Source of the DNA: Methylacidiphilaceae bacterium UBA1321
GTDB lineage: Bacteria > Verrucomicrobiota > Verrucomicrobiia > Methylacidiphilales > UBA1321
Direction: 5' to 3'
DNA length: 5,573 bases
Assembly: GCA_002306945.1 (NCBI GenBank)
Contig: DBTH01000184.1
Location: forward strand, 1 to 5,573
How positions within the stretch are numbered: the stretch's first letter is position 1; the number at the start of each line of letters is the position of its first letter. Below are positions 1-5,573 of the stretch, piece by piece. The notes beneath the pieces were generated by a model, which saw only the letters and a list, made by a program, of their open reading frames with translations, did no database searches and was not told the DNA's origin. Both the position numbers and the translations under genes were made by a program.

Positions 1-2
1 GA

Positions 3-1244
3 CCCTCCCAGGGCGAACGCTACTTCCTGCCCACCATCGGCAGCCCCAGCGTGCCCAAATTCAGCCTCCCCACCAACGCCAAGGAAGCCAGCATCTCCAC
101 CCGCACCGACGGCAAACTCTGGGGCAACTTCTTCTCCCCCATCTACGTCGACTTCACCAAGTCCAACCGCCGCGACCTCATCCTCGGCGAAGGAACCTAC
201 TCCGCCAACAGCATCTACTACTTCCCCAACGCCGGCACCAGTTCCACCCCGCGTTTCAGCGACAAAACCCGCCAGGTTCTCATCCGCGGCATGGGACGCG
301 AACACCTCACCCCCCAAATGATCGACTGGAATAACGACGGCATCCCCGACATCATCACCGGCGAACGCAGCGGCGCCGTCAGCGTCTTCATCTGCAAATC
401 CAATGACCCGAAAAAATTCGAATTTGCCGAAGAACCCATCATCGTCAAATTCGGCAGTTCCACCAAACTCGGATCCCTCTCCAACCCCGTTCCCGCCGAT
501 CTCAACGGCGACGGCCTCTTCGACCTCGTCGTCGGCCGCACCAACGGCCGCATCGCCGTCGCCTACAACAAAGGCAAACCCGGCGAACCCGCCTTCGACA
601 TGCCTGTCGAACTCAAAGGCGTCCAAAAATACCCCAAATACGCCGCCCCCTCCGGCTGGAAACTCACCACCCCGCCCCAATCCACCTTCCACGTTTTCCG
701 TCTTGTCGGCGGCCCCGACCCCGAAACCCTTAACGGAGCCGAAAAAGACCGCGCCCTTCTCACCTACGAAAAGGGCTTCTCCCCCAATCCCGACTCCAAG
801 GGCAAATACGCCGGCAAGCTCGAATTCCTCCCCAACACATCGCAGCTCTTCCCCGGCATAATCCCCCTCCCGGCCGATCTGCCCTTTGTCATTTCCTGCG
901 AAAGCAACGCCTCCCTCAAACCCGACACCGACTACACCATCACCTTCTACGCCAAAGGAAGCGGATGGACCCGTTCCCAATTCGTCATGGCTACCCAACA
1001 GCGTCTCACCGTCACCGACCCGAAAACCAACGAAAAACGCTATAAAGAAGCCCGCTACGCCCTGGAAGAAGACTTCAATGCCGGAGGCAATTGGTCCAAA
1101 ATCACCAAAGTCTACCGCTACCGCAAAGACAAAGACACCCCTGATAAAGAAAAACCCAATCCCCTGGGCTTCGGTATCTCCGTGCTCCTTTTCGGCAAGG
1201 GCACCTTCTACATCGACGACCTCACCATCGAGGAAAAGAAGTAG
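3..1244 (+). CDS. FG-GAP/VCBS repeat protein with C-terminal beta-sandwich (5' end outside window)
   Basis: The frame is open from the window edge with no stop, so this is the last 413 residues of a longer protein. A GTG at 51 is only an internal valine codon in an already open frame. Counting from that codon, two calcium-binding-type FG-GAP/VCBS repeats are visible: DWNNDGIPD at residues 92-100 and DLNGDGLFD at 150-158, each followed by the usual blade strands (IITGERSGAVSVF, LVVGRTNGRIAVAYN). A degenerate earlier repeat lies around residues 31-70 (VDFTKSNRRDLILGEG). Such repeats build beta-propeller blades in exported or surface proteins. Residues about 275-394 (DTDYTITFYAKGSGW ... GTFYIDDLTIEE) resemble the jelly-roll carbohydrate-binding or lectin-like domains of secreted proteins, and FYIDDLTI is a typical last strand, so the C-terminus looks natural. 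The signal peptide would lie upstream and is not visible. Codon use is strikingly C-ending (CTC, ATC, GCC), unlike the other genes here. Ligand and function are unknown. Family confidence is good; the carbohydrate-binding role is inferred. Confidence 0.85.
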   Translation, partial: PSQGERYFLPTIGSPSVPKFSLPTNAKEASISTRTDGKLWGNFFSPIYVDFTKSNRRDLILGEGTYSANSIYYFPNAGTSSTPRFSDKTRQVLIRGMGREHLTPQMIDWNNDGIPDIITGERSGAVSVFICKSNDPKKFEFAEEPIIVKFGSSTKLGSLSNPVPADLNGDGLFDLVVGRTNGRIAVAYNKGKPGEPAFDMPVELKGVQKYPKYAAPSGWKLTTPPQSTFHVFRLVGGPDPETLNGAEKDRALLTYEKGFSPNPDSKGKYAGKLEFLPNTSQLFPGIIPLPADLPFVISCESNASLKPDTDYTITFYAKGSGWTRSQFVMATQQRLTVTDPKTNEKRYKEARYALEEDFNAGGNWSKITKVYRYRKDKDTPDKEKPNPLGFGISVLLFGKGTFYIDDLTIEEKK

Positions 1245-1810
1245 GCGGGTTCGGGTAGCTGCAGTTCTTTTTGCTTGATACGGACGCGCTTGAGGTCTGC
1301 TGCGGGCTTATCCAGTAAGCCGCCGCCATTCGTCTTATGCGTCTTGATGCCGATTTTGAATACCTGGTTAAGCGCGGCGGCCCATTCCATACAGTCCTCC
1401 GCTGTGATTTCATTCAATCGAAGTTTCACGAGTTCCGATCATGTTTTTTGAATTTTAGCGAGGCAACGTTGGCGGTATTCCTTGCTGACTTTTTTGAGCG
1501 AGGTGTTCCGTTCCATTTCGGTTTCGTAGGGAATCACCGCATCGCAGAAAAGCGGAGGGTCGATGTGGTTGGAGTGGTCCTGGTGTTCCTTGAGAAAATC
1601 GACCAGGCTAAGTTTGGCGGTAGTCCATACGGTCGTTTTGAGGCTTTCCCGAATGATCTTGCCGCCGATTTTGATTTGGCCATAGTAATTGCCATTGCTC
1701 ACGTATTGGAGCAGATGCAGCACTTTGGGAAACGAACACCATTTGCCATCTCTGGAGAGGGTATCCTCTCGTTTGAGGTGGCCGGACTCGGAGCCATGGG
1801 ATGCTTGCAC
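1245..1810 (-). pseudogene. tyrosine recombinase (phage-type integrase) remnant, catalytic domain missing
   Basis: From a GTG at 1808-1810, residues 28-76 read FPKVLHLLQYVSNGNYYGQI, then KIGGKIIRESLKTTVWTTAK, then LSLVDFLKEH. This is the N-terminal arm and SAM-like region pattern of tyrosine recombinases (Y.S.G.YYG..K..GK..R.SL.T....AK..L.DF). The frame stops at TGA 1439-1441 after LAKIQKT. It then continues in the same frame with SELVKLRLNEITAEDCMEWA and later KPAADLKRVRIKQKELQLPEP, both typical core-binding-domain segments. Relatives usually carry Trp where the TGA falls, so TGG to TGA is the simplest lesion. About 15-20 residues that normally separate the EDC.EWA helix from the VFKIGIK segment seem to be missing, in frame. 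Homology ends near LPEP, abutting the stop codon of the neighbouring gene at 1244, so the R-H-R-Y catalytic half is absent. The product cannot be an active recombinase. TGA is the stop of the transporter gene here, which argues against recoding. The true 5' end is uncertain; an in-frame stop lies at 1829-1831. Confidence 0.8.
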
Positions 1811-1832
1811 GGCTCCAAAACATGGGATTCAA

Positions 1833-1848
1833 AGCTAAAATTTTAGCT
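1833..1848. repeat. perfect 16-bp palindrome AGCTAAAATTTTAGCT
   Basis: The two 8-bp arms are exact reverse complements with no spacer and an AT-rich centre. The palindrome lies just upstream of the integrase remnant (23 bp from its GTG) and 31 bp upstream of the tRNA. It could be an operator for the former integrase gene, a recombinase-related binding site, or chance. No function can be assigned from sequence alone. Confidence 0.6.
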
Positions 1849-1879
1849 GGTAGCGAAACTCATTTTTGAGAGCAAAAAA

Positions 1880-1955
<76 letters not shown>

Positions 1956-1968
1956 GCGCGCCACCGTG

Positions 1969-1987
1969 GCAACGTCATGTTGCTTTT
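1969..1987 (+). terminator. possible intrinsic terminator of the tRNA
   Basis: GCAACG (1969-1974) can pair with TGTTGC (1978-1983), with five Watson-Crick pairs and one G-U pair, around a 3-nt loop. TTTT follows at 1984-1987. The hairpin begins 13 bp after the tRNA CCA end. The stem is short, so termination strength is doubtful. A smaller overlapping dyad, GCCAC-C-GTGGC, occupies 1960-1970. Confidence 0.4.
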
Positions 1988-2014
1988 CCCTAGAATTTCC
2001 GTTTGTGCGGTCGC

Positions 2015-2033
2015 GGTTCTTTTTTCAAGAACC
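2015..2033. repeat. 7-bp inverted repeat spanning the transporter stop codon
   Basis: GGTTCTT (2015-2021) and AAGAACC (2027-2033) are exact inverted copies around a 5-nt loop. The transporter stop codon (2025-2027, minus strand) lies inside. No T-run follows on the minus strand, so it is not a standard terminator for the transporter. On the plus strand it follows the tRNA terminator-like hairpin and could reinforce it. Confidence 0.4.
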
Positions 2034-3491
2034 TGTTTCGACCGCCTGACATTGACCGGCGTTGTGCTGAAGATGCGCGGGCAGCGGGGGAACATAATGG
2101 GCGTCACCGCCGTAGCGTTTCCAACTGCGGTAGAGCAACACCATGAAAACCAGCGCGAGGGCGTTAAAGAAAAGAACCCAGACCGGGATCAGACAGTACG
2201 CGGTGCGTTCGCCGAGGAAATGTTTAAGGAAGGAGATGAATGCGCCGCCGAGTCCTCCGGTCAGGATTCCGGTGACGAGGCCGAGCATGGCGCGGGCCGA
2301 GCAGAATTGGCCGTAACGTTCGCGCGGGAAGATACGCATCAGCAGCGGCGGATCCTGCATTTGGAGGAGCATGCCGATCGGGCAACTGACGAGGATGGTC
2401 TGGAAGAGGGTGAAGTAGAAGAATTGCGTCGGCGAGGCGTGCCAGAAGAGCCAGATCAAGCCGATGGGTTGAGTGATGACATTGAGGATCATGCCCCAGA
2501 GCACGACCCGGATCGGGTGAAATTTATCGGCGAGCCAGCCGGAGATGGGAACGAAGATCGCGCAGGCGATGGCACCGGTGACGGCAAGATTGCCGATGTC
2601 GGTGAGGGTGAGTCCCATGACATTGCGCTGGAAGATGACGTTGAACATGGTGCAGGCTCCAGCAAAGCTGCCGGTGATGGCCACGAGGAAGAGATACCAG
2701 TAGTGAGGCAGCGAGAGGCATTCGCGCGCATAGGTTTTGGCGGCGGCAAGGAATCCCTTTTTGCCGTCATCGTTTTCGGGCGGAGCAGGGTATTCGCCTT
2801 CCTTGACCATGACACACATCAGTCCGAAACCGAACAGGTAGAGTATTCCCGCTCCGACGAAGATTTCCTTGAAGTAAATGTCGGCGTGGGGAAAGACGAA
2901 TTCATTGTACACGATGCTGGTACCCATGATGACCATGCGGAAACACGACATAAACCGGGCCAGGAGTTCCTCGGGCACGACGTCGTTGAAGAGGTACCAG
3001 AAAACCGATGAGACGAAGGTGTTGAAGAAGTCGTAACAGATCAGGAAAAAACTCAGGACGATAAGGATGACCATTTCTTCCGTCAGGAAAGAAAGAATCC
3101 CGGCATTGTGGATGTAGTGGCCGAGCCGGGGCTGAATGAATCGCCCGATGTCGAACGAATAGCCAATGCCGATGAAGCTGATTACCAGAAAAGGCATGCT
3201 CCCAAGAATGAAGGGAATCCGACGGCCCCAACGGCTGCGGCAACGGTCGCTGCGGAAGCTGATGATCGGATTGCAAATCGCGCCGAAAGTGCGCGGGATC
3301 GAGGCCAGGATCAACCCCATCAGGAATTCCGAACAGTGGAGATCCTTCATCTTGAGCGGAATGATATTGGTCGTCGATTCCGTCATGAAGAAACAGAAGT
3401 CGCCCCACAACAGCCAGAAGAAGAGCAGGAACAATCCGAGCTTGGTGTAAGTAAGCGATCCGGCCCGGTAGAGGTGAGGTGTCTTTTGCAT
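2025..3491 (-). CDS. MFS transporter, SLC45/GPH-like sugar carrier family
   Basis: This is a 488-residue integral membrane protein of the major facilitator superfamily, which couples solute movement to ion gradients. The cytoplasmic loop between helices 2 and 3 carries the family signature as RSDRCRSRWGRRIPF (residues 80-94). That matches the (S)DR.RSR.GRR.PF form of the SLC45/plant sucrose carrier and GPH branches. Long hydrophobic segments occur at about residues 17-37, 53-77, 92-112, 139-165, 194-209, 245-263, 282-300, 307-330, 337-360, 383-412 and 419-444, fitting a 12-helix fold with a charged central loop (about 210-240, EGEYPAPPENDDGKKG). A second A-type motif (GWLADKFHPIR, 298-308) lies after helix 8, as expected. 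The start ATG (3489-3491) has only a weak GGAA about 9 bases upstream; it is chosen because the first helix follows directly. The gene ends in TGA. It lies 223 bp downstream of the co-directional lactonase gene. A sugar or other carbohydrate-derived substrate is likely but not shown. Confidence 0.88.
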   Translation of the reverse strand: MQKTPHLYRAGSLTYTKLGLFLLFFWLLWGDFCFFMTESTTNIIPLKMKDLHCSEFLMGLILASIPRTFGAICNPIISFRSDRCRSRWGRRIPFILGSMPFLVISFIGIGYSFDIGRFIQPRLGHYIHNAGILSFLTEEMVILIVLSFFLICYDFFNTFVSSVFWYLFNDVVPEELLARFMSCFRMVIMGTSIVYNEFVFPHADIYFKEIFVGAGILYLFGFGLMCVMVKEGEYPAPPENDDGKKGFLAAAKTYARECLSLPHYWYLFLVAITGSFAGACTMFNVIFQRNVMGLTLTDIGNLAVTGAIACAIFVPISGWLADKFHPIRVVLWGMILNVITQPIGLIWLFWHASPTQFFYFTLFQTILVSCPIGMLLQMQDPPLLMRIFPRERYGQFCSARAMLGLVTGILTGGLGGAFISFLKHFLGERTAYCLIPVWVLFFNALALVFMVLLYRSWKRYGGDAHYVPPLPAHLQHNAGQCQAVETGS

Positions 3492-3521
3492 GCGATGGCG
3501 TTCCGAAAGAGACAGCCCGAT

Positions 3522-3539
3522 CAGGATCCACGATCCCTG
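3522..3539. repeat. imperfect dyad next to the transporter leader hairpin
   Basis: CAGGATC and GATCCCTG flank a CAC centre and match as inverted copies apart from one extra C. The dyad directly abuts the perfect repeat at 3540-3562, so the transporter leader may hold two back-to-back structures. The signal is weak on its own. Confidence 0.3.
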
Positions 3540-3562
3540 TTTGTTCCGGCTGACGGAACAAA
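3540..3562. promoter_or_regulatory. perfect inverted repeat TTTGTTCCG-N5-CGGAACAAA, candidate operator or leader hairpin
   Basis: Two exact 9-bp arms surround a 5-nt centre, ending 48 bp before the transporter ATG. No T-run follows on the minus strand, and the plus strand continues with A residues, so it is not a standard terminator for either direction. As DNA it has the size of an operator for a dimeric helix-turn-helix regulator. As RNA it would form a stable hairpin in the transporter leader. A further copy of one arm core, CGGAAC on the minus strand, sits at 3500-3505 and overlaps the only Shine-Dalgarno-like bases, so an alternative pairing is possible. No confident -35/-10 pair was found in the gap; CTATAAA around 3586-3592 on the minus strand is the best -10-like string. 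Confidence 0.5.
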
Positions 3563-3714
3563 AATAGCATTGCGAGCGATACGTTTATAGGTCTGGAGAC
3601 GATCCAATTTATGTCGATTCCTGATCGTTCACGGCAAAAGCTGTTATAAAATCGTCCTTATGTACGCTAAAATGGGTATGTAATTGAAAAGTGGGCCATT
3701 GAACCTGCGTCTAG

Positions 3715-4494
3715 CTATGCTGACGCGTTGAGATTACCGGAGGCGTCGCTGTCGAGCATCCAGACTTTTTCGCCGTCGACCGGTTTGACGAATTGGACGG
3801 GATAAAGGGGAGAATCTTTATGCGTTACGAGAACCTCGTGGACCATCTCGGCCTTGTCCCGGCCTGCGACAAAGAGAATGACTTTGGCGGCAGCATTAAG
3901 AACCGGATAGGTAAAGGTGATCCGGTGTGTCTTGAATTTTTCCACCCAGTTTGACACCACCCATCGTTTGTTTTCAAAGAGCGCGGTTGTGCCCGGAAAG
4001 AGCGAGGCGGTGTGGCCGTCCGGCCCCATGCCGAGAAGAATGAGGTCGAATCGCGGGAAGTCGTCGAGAAGACATTGGTGAGCGGTAAAATAAGAGCGCA
4101 ACTCGGCTTCGTAATCGGCGGCAGCCTTGCCCGCGTCGAGGTCTTCTGCGTGGATGCGATGGACGTTTTCGGCGGGCAATTTATGGTGCAGGCGCGAGAT
4201 TAGGGTTTCGTTGGCCATGCGGTAGTTGCTGTCATTGTCGTCGGGGCCGACGTGACGTTCGTCGCCGAAGAAGAGCTGGATTTTGTCCCATGGAGCGGCG
4301 AGATCGCCACCGGCTTCGTCGGCGAGGAGGGTGTAGAGACGTTTGGGGGTGGAACCGCCCGCGAGGGCGACATTGAAAGCGCCGTGGTCGGTGATGGCCG
4401 CCTTGGCCAGCGTGATGAAATCGAGAGCGGCGGCGCGAGTCAGGGCGGAGGGATTGGGAAACACCTGGATCGTTTCGCGTGAGGAAAGGCTCAT
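3715..4494 (-). CDS. pgl: 6-phosphogluconolactonase (SolI/DevB type)
   Basis: This cytoplasmic enzyme hydrolyses 6-phospho-D-glucono-1,5-lactone to 6-phosphogluconate, the second step of the oxidative pentose phosphate pathway. The 259-residue product matches the family length (about 230-260). Landmarks are NVALAGGSTPKRLY (41-54, phosphate-binding loop), IQLFFGDERHV (72-82) followed by DSNYRM (88-93), and the signature LLGMGPDGHTASLFPG (143-158). These are the conserved blocks of the NagB/lactonase fold. The start at ATG 4492-4494 (MSLSSRETIQVFP) is preferred. The frame stays open to 4638, but the extra N-terminal part is unlike the family and would overlap the divergent gene's signal peptide. 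The bases just before the ATG (CCGGGG) are a poor ribosome site, so the start is not certain. No zwf or gnd gene is in view. The gene diverges from the DUF4159 gene, and the transporter follows 223 bp downstream on the same strand. It ends in TAG. Confidence 0.95.
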   Translation of the reverse strand: MSLSSRETIQVFPNPSALTRAAALDFITLAKAAITDHGAFNVALAGGSTPKRLYTLLADEAGGDLAAPWDKIQLFFGDERHVGPDDNDSNYRMANETLISRLHHKLPAENVHRIHAEDLDAGKAAADYEAELRSYFTAHQCLLDDFPRFDLILLGMGPDGHTASLFPGTTALFENKRWVVSNWVEKFKTHRITFTYPVLNAAAKVILFVAGRDKAEMVHEVLVTHKDSPLYPVQFVKPVDGEKVWMLDSDASGNLNASA

Positions 4495-4510
4495 CCCCGG
4501 ATGGTAAGCC

Positions 4511-4539
4511 TTGTTTTTCGCGGACGGCAAGCTTATGTT
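4511..4539 (+). promoter_or_regulatory. sigma70-like promoter for the DUF4159 gene
   Basis: TTGTTT (4511-4516) and TATGTT (4534-4539) are separated by exactly 17 bp, matching four of six bases in each consensus hexamer. Transcription would start near 4546, giving a leader of about 25 nt before the ATG at 4571. It lies in the 76-bp gap between divergent genes and also argues against any start codon as far upstream as 4511. Confidence 0.5.
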
Positions 4540-4558
4540 GCTCTCTCGGACAACAATC

Positions 4559-4562
4559 AGGA
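4559..4562 (+). promoter_or_regulatory. Shine-Dalgarno AGGA deciding the DUF4159 start
   Basis: AGGA sits 8 bases before ATG 4571. Together with the signal peptide that starts right there, it favours 4571 over earlier in-frame starts. Confidence 0.6.
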
Positions 4563-4570
4563 TACGCCGC

Positions 4571-5461
4571 ATGAACCTACGACGATTTCTTCTGCCCGGA
4601 ATTTCGGCGCTGCTTTTCGAGGCGGCGACGCTGCCCATCCACGCCCAATCGGCTAATCAAACTCTGCCCAATCCGGTGACGGGACAGAATCAGCCGCTCA
4701 ATCAGGTCATTTTGACTCCGCCGGCAAACTCGGCCAATCCGGTGCAGCCGTTCGAGCCGCTGGGTACCAAGATAAGCGTGACCACTTTTTCTACGCAGAA
4801 GCAACTCGTTATCGCTAAATTACGCTATTCGGGCGGGGATTGGTCGGTCGGCGATACGGTTAGCGACAAAAACGAGATTACCGATGGTGTCGTCGTGCGT
4901 TTGGCCAAGGCTTTGACCGACAGTACGACACACGTTATCCCGTCCACTCATGCTGTGGTTGCGCCGTTCGCCTTTCCGTACCCGCCGCCGATGAAGGACG
5001 ACTACAAGATGCGCCCCTCGGTCTTGATTCTCACCGGCTCAAAGGACTTCACGTTTACCGACGACGAAGTGCTGGCGTTGCAAAAATACCTCGTCGAAGG
5101 CGGCGCGTTGTGGATCGATTCGTTTGCCGACGGGAAGGGCTCCGCGTTCGATAAAGCGGTGCGGCGCGAAATGGCGCGCGTGCTCAACGGCGCGGATGAG
5201 AAATTTCTGGAGACAAAGCTGGATGCATTCGGCGAGCAACTCTGGCCCAACGGCGTGGAGACGATTTCCCTCGATGGCACAGTGAGCGTGCTCTACGCGA
5301 CCAACGGCATCCTGCGGAAATTGACGAAGCCCTACTCGGATGAACTCACGCCCGCTGAAAAAGCCGATTACCAAAAAGGGACGGCACTTTTGAAGTGGCT
5401 GCTACAGCGAATGGACAAAGACGCTGCGCATTTCCAGTTCGAACCGCTGCGGTTGAAGTAG
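4571..5461 (+). CDS. secreted DUF4159 domain protein
   Basis: The 296-residue product starts with a clear signal peptide: MNLRR, then a hydrophobic stretch FLLPGISALLFEAATLPI, with cleavage likely after IHA (residue 25). A Q/N/P-rich linker follows (about 26-64). The remainder matches DUF4159. The hallmark LRYSGGDW is at 84-91 (family pattern RY.GGDW). The core PSVLILTGSKDFTFTDDEVL with KYLVEGGALWIDSF (139-175) is the strand-helix-strand segment that resembles ThuA/amidotransferase-like folds. A conserved RREMARVL helix follows at 188-195. No enzymatic residues can be named, and the family's function is not established to my knowledge. In planctomycetes and verrucomicrobia such genes are common and often lie near MoxR/von Willebrand factor clusters, but no such neighbour is visible here. 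A promoter and Shine-Dalgarno site lie upstream; the gene ends in TAG, followed at once by a small palindrome. Family call is strong, role unknown. Confidence 0.88.
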   Translation: MNLRRFLLPGISALLFEAATLPIHAQSANQTLPNPVTGQNQPLNQVILTPPANSANPVQPFEPLGTKISVTTFSTQKQLVIAKLRYSGGDWSVGDTVSDKNEITDGVVVRLAKALTDSTTHVIPSTHAVVAPFAFPYPPPMKDDYKMRPSVLILTGSKDFTFTDDEVLALQKYLVEGGALWIDSFADGKGSAFDKAVRREMARVLNGADEKFLETKLDAFGEQLWPNGVETISLDGTVSVLYATNGILRKLTKPYSDELTPAEKADYQKGTALLKWLLQRMDKDAAHFQFEPLRLK

Positions 5462-5476
5462 GCAACGTGACGTTGC
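5462..5476. repeat. palindrome GCAACGT-G-ACGTTGC after the DUF4159 stop codon
   Basis: Exact 7-bp arms around one central base begin one base after the TAG. No T-run follows, so it is not a standard intrinsic terminator. The same arm occurs in the hairpin behind the tRNA (1969-1983), suggesting a shared small repeat or protein-binding site. Confidence 0.5.
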
Positions 5477-5493
5477 ATCCAGTGACGCTATCG

Positions 5494-5551
5494 CGGAAAC
5501 CGGATATTCTCTCGACTCCGCTTCCGCTCGGCCTCCCGCTTCCGGTTTCCG
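5494..5551. repeat. 11-bp inverted repeat in the non-coding right end
   Basis: CGGAAACCGGA (5494-5504) is the exact reverse complement of TCCGGTTTCCG (5541-5551), with a 36-nt pyrimidine-rich loop between them. The tail lacks a T-run. It may be a transcript-end structure or a dispersed intergenic repeat. No other feature is apparent in the final 112 bases; an ATG at 5560 could begin a further gene, but too little is visible to say. Confidence 0.4.
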
Positions 5552-5573
5552 GTCTCCGCATGGCCATCGGCCA

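Noticed and set aside
403..861. Plus-strand open frame rich in Pro, Ser, Thr and Asn inside the FG-GAP gene
   Set aside because: Low-complexity composition comes from the C-rich codons of the real gene in the neighbouring frame; no domain is recognisable.
1248..1254. GGGTTCG near the integrase truncation as an attachment-site copy of the tRNA T arm
   Set aside because: Only seven bases match, and they fall inside the conserved LPEP codons of the integrase; chance is sufficient.
1337..1846. Plus-strand open frame of 169 codons across the integrase remnant
   Set aside because: The minus strand carries recognisable tyrosine recombinase motifs in the same interval; the plus-strand product shows nothing recognisable.
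1977..3011. Long plus-strand open frame of 344 codons opposite the transporter
   Set aside because: Its translation is highly charged and repetitive (Asp/Glu/His/Gly), the usual mirror of a membrane protein gene. The minus strand encodes a clear MFS protein.
2902..3570. Minus-strand open frame of 222 codons overlapping the transporter start
   Set aside because: Out of frame with the transporter, His/Pro/Arg-rich and without a domain; a shadow frame.
4495..4638. N-terminal extension of the lactonase to an earlier start
   Set aside because: It would overlap the divergent DUF4159 promoter and signal peptide and adds a basic stretch not found in the family.
5560..5573. ATG GCC ATC GGC as the start of another gene
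   Set aside because: Only four codons are visible and no good ribosome site precedes them.

Overview
The window looks like an ordinary bacterial chromosome segment of moderately high GC, most plausibly from the Planctomycetes-Verrucomicrobia-Chlamydiae group (Verrucomicrobiota or a relative). That placement is inference. It rests on a standalone secreted DUF4159 protein, an FG-GAP repeat protein with a lectin-like tail, a large SLC45/GPH-like MFS carrier and the style of the integrase remnant. No ribosomal or other marker gene confirms it.

Layout from left to right. Positions 3-1244 (+) hold the 3' part of a gene for a probably exported FG-GAP/VCBS repeat protein with a C-terminal beta-sandwich; its start lies outside the window. 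Immediately after its stop codon, 1245-1810 (-) is the relic of a tyrosine recombinase (phage-type integrase). It keeps the N-terminal DNA-binding half but carries an in-frame TGA, an apparent internal deletion, and no catalytic domain. Between this relic and a complete CAT-anticodon tRNA (1880-1955, +) lies a perfect 16-bp palindrome. The relic, palindrome and tRNA together read as a decayed integration locus. The tRNA is followed by a small hairpin with a T-run.

The next block is metabolic. An MFS transporter (2025-3491, -) lies downstream of, and on the same strand as, a 6-phosphogluconolactonase gene (3715-4494, -). The 223-bp gap between them contains a perfect 9-bp inverted repeat close to the transporter start, a candidate operator or leader hairpin. 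Sugar uptake followed by the oxidative pentose phosphate pathway is a reasonable joint theme, but nothing in the sequence fixes the transported substrate.

Divergent from the lactonase gene, across 76 bp, is a secreted DUF4159 protein (4571-5461, +) with a recognisable sigma70-like promoter and Shine-Dalgarno site. The last 112 bases appear non-coding and carry two dyads. One of them shares the 8-mer GGCAACGT with the hairpin behind the tRNA.

I see no CRISPR array, complete mobile element, toxin-antitoxin pair or defence cassette, and no convincing new multi-gene system. The most unusual parts are the eroded integrase-tRNA locus and the dyad-rich leader of the transporter gene.
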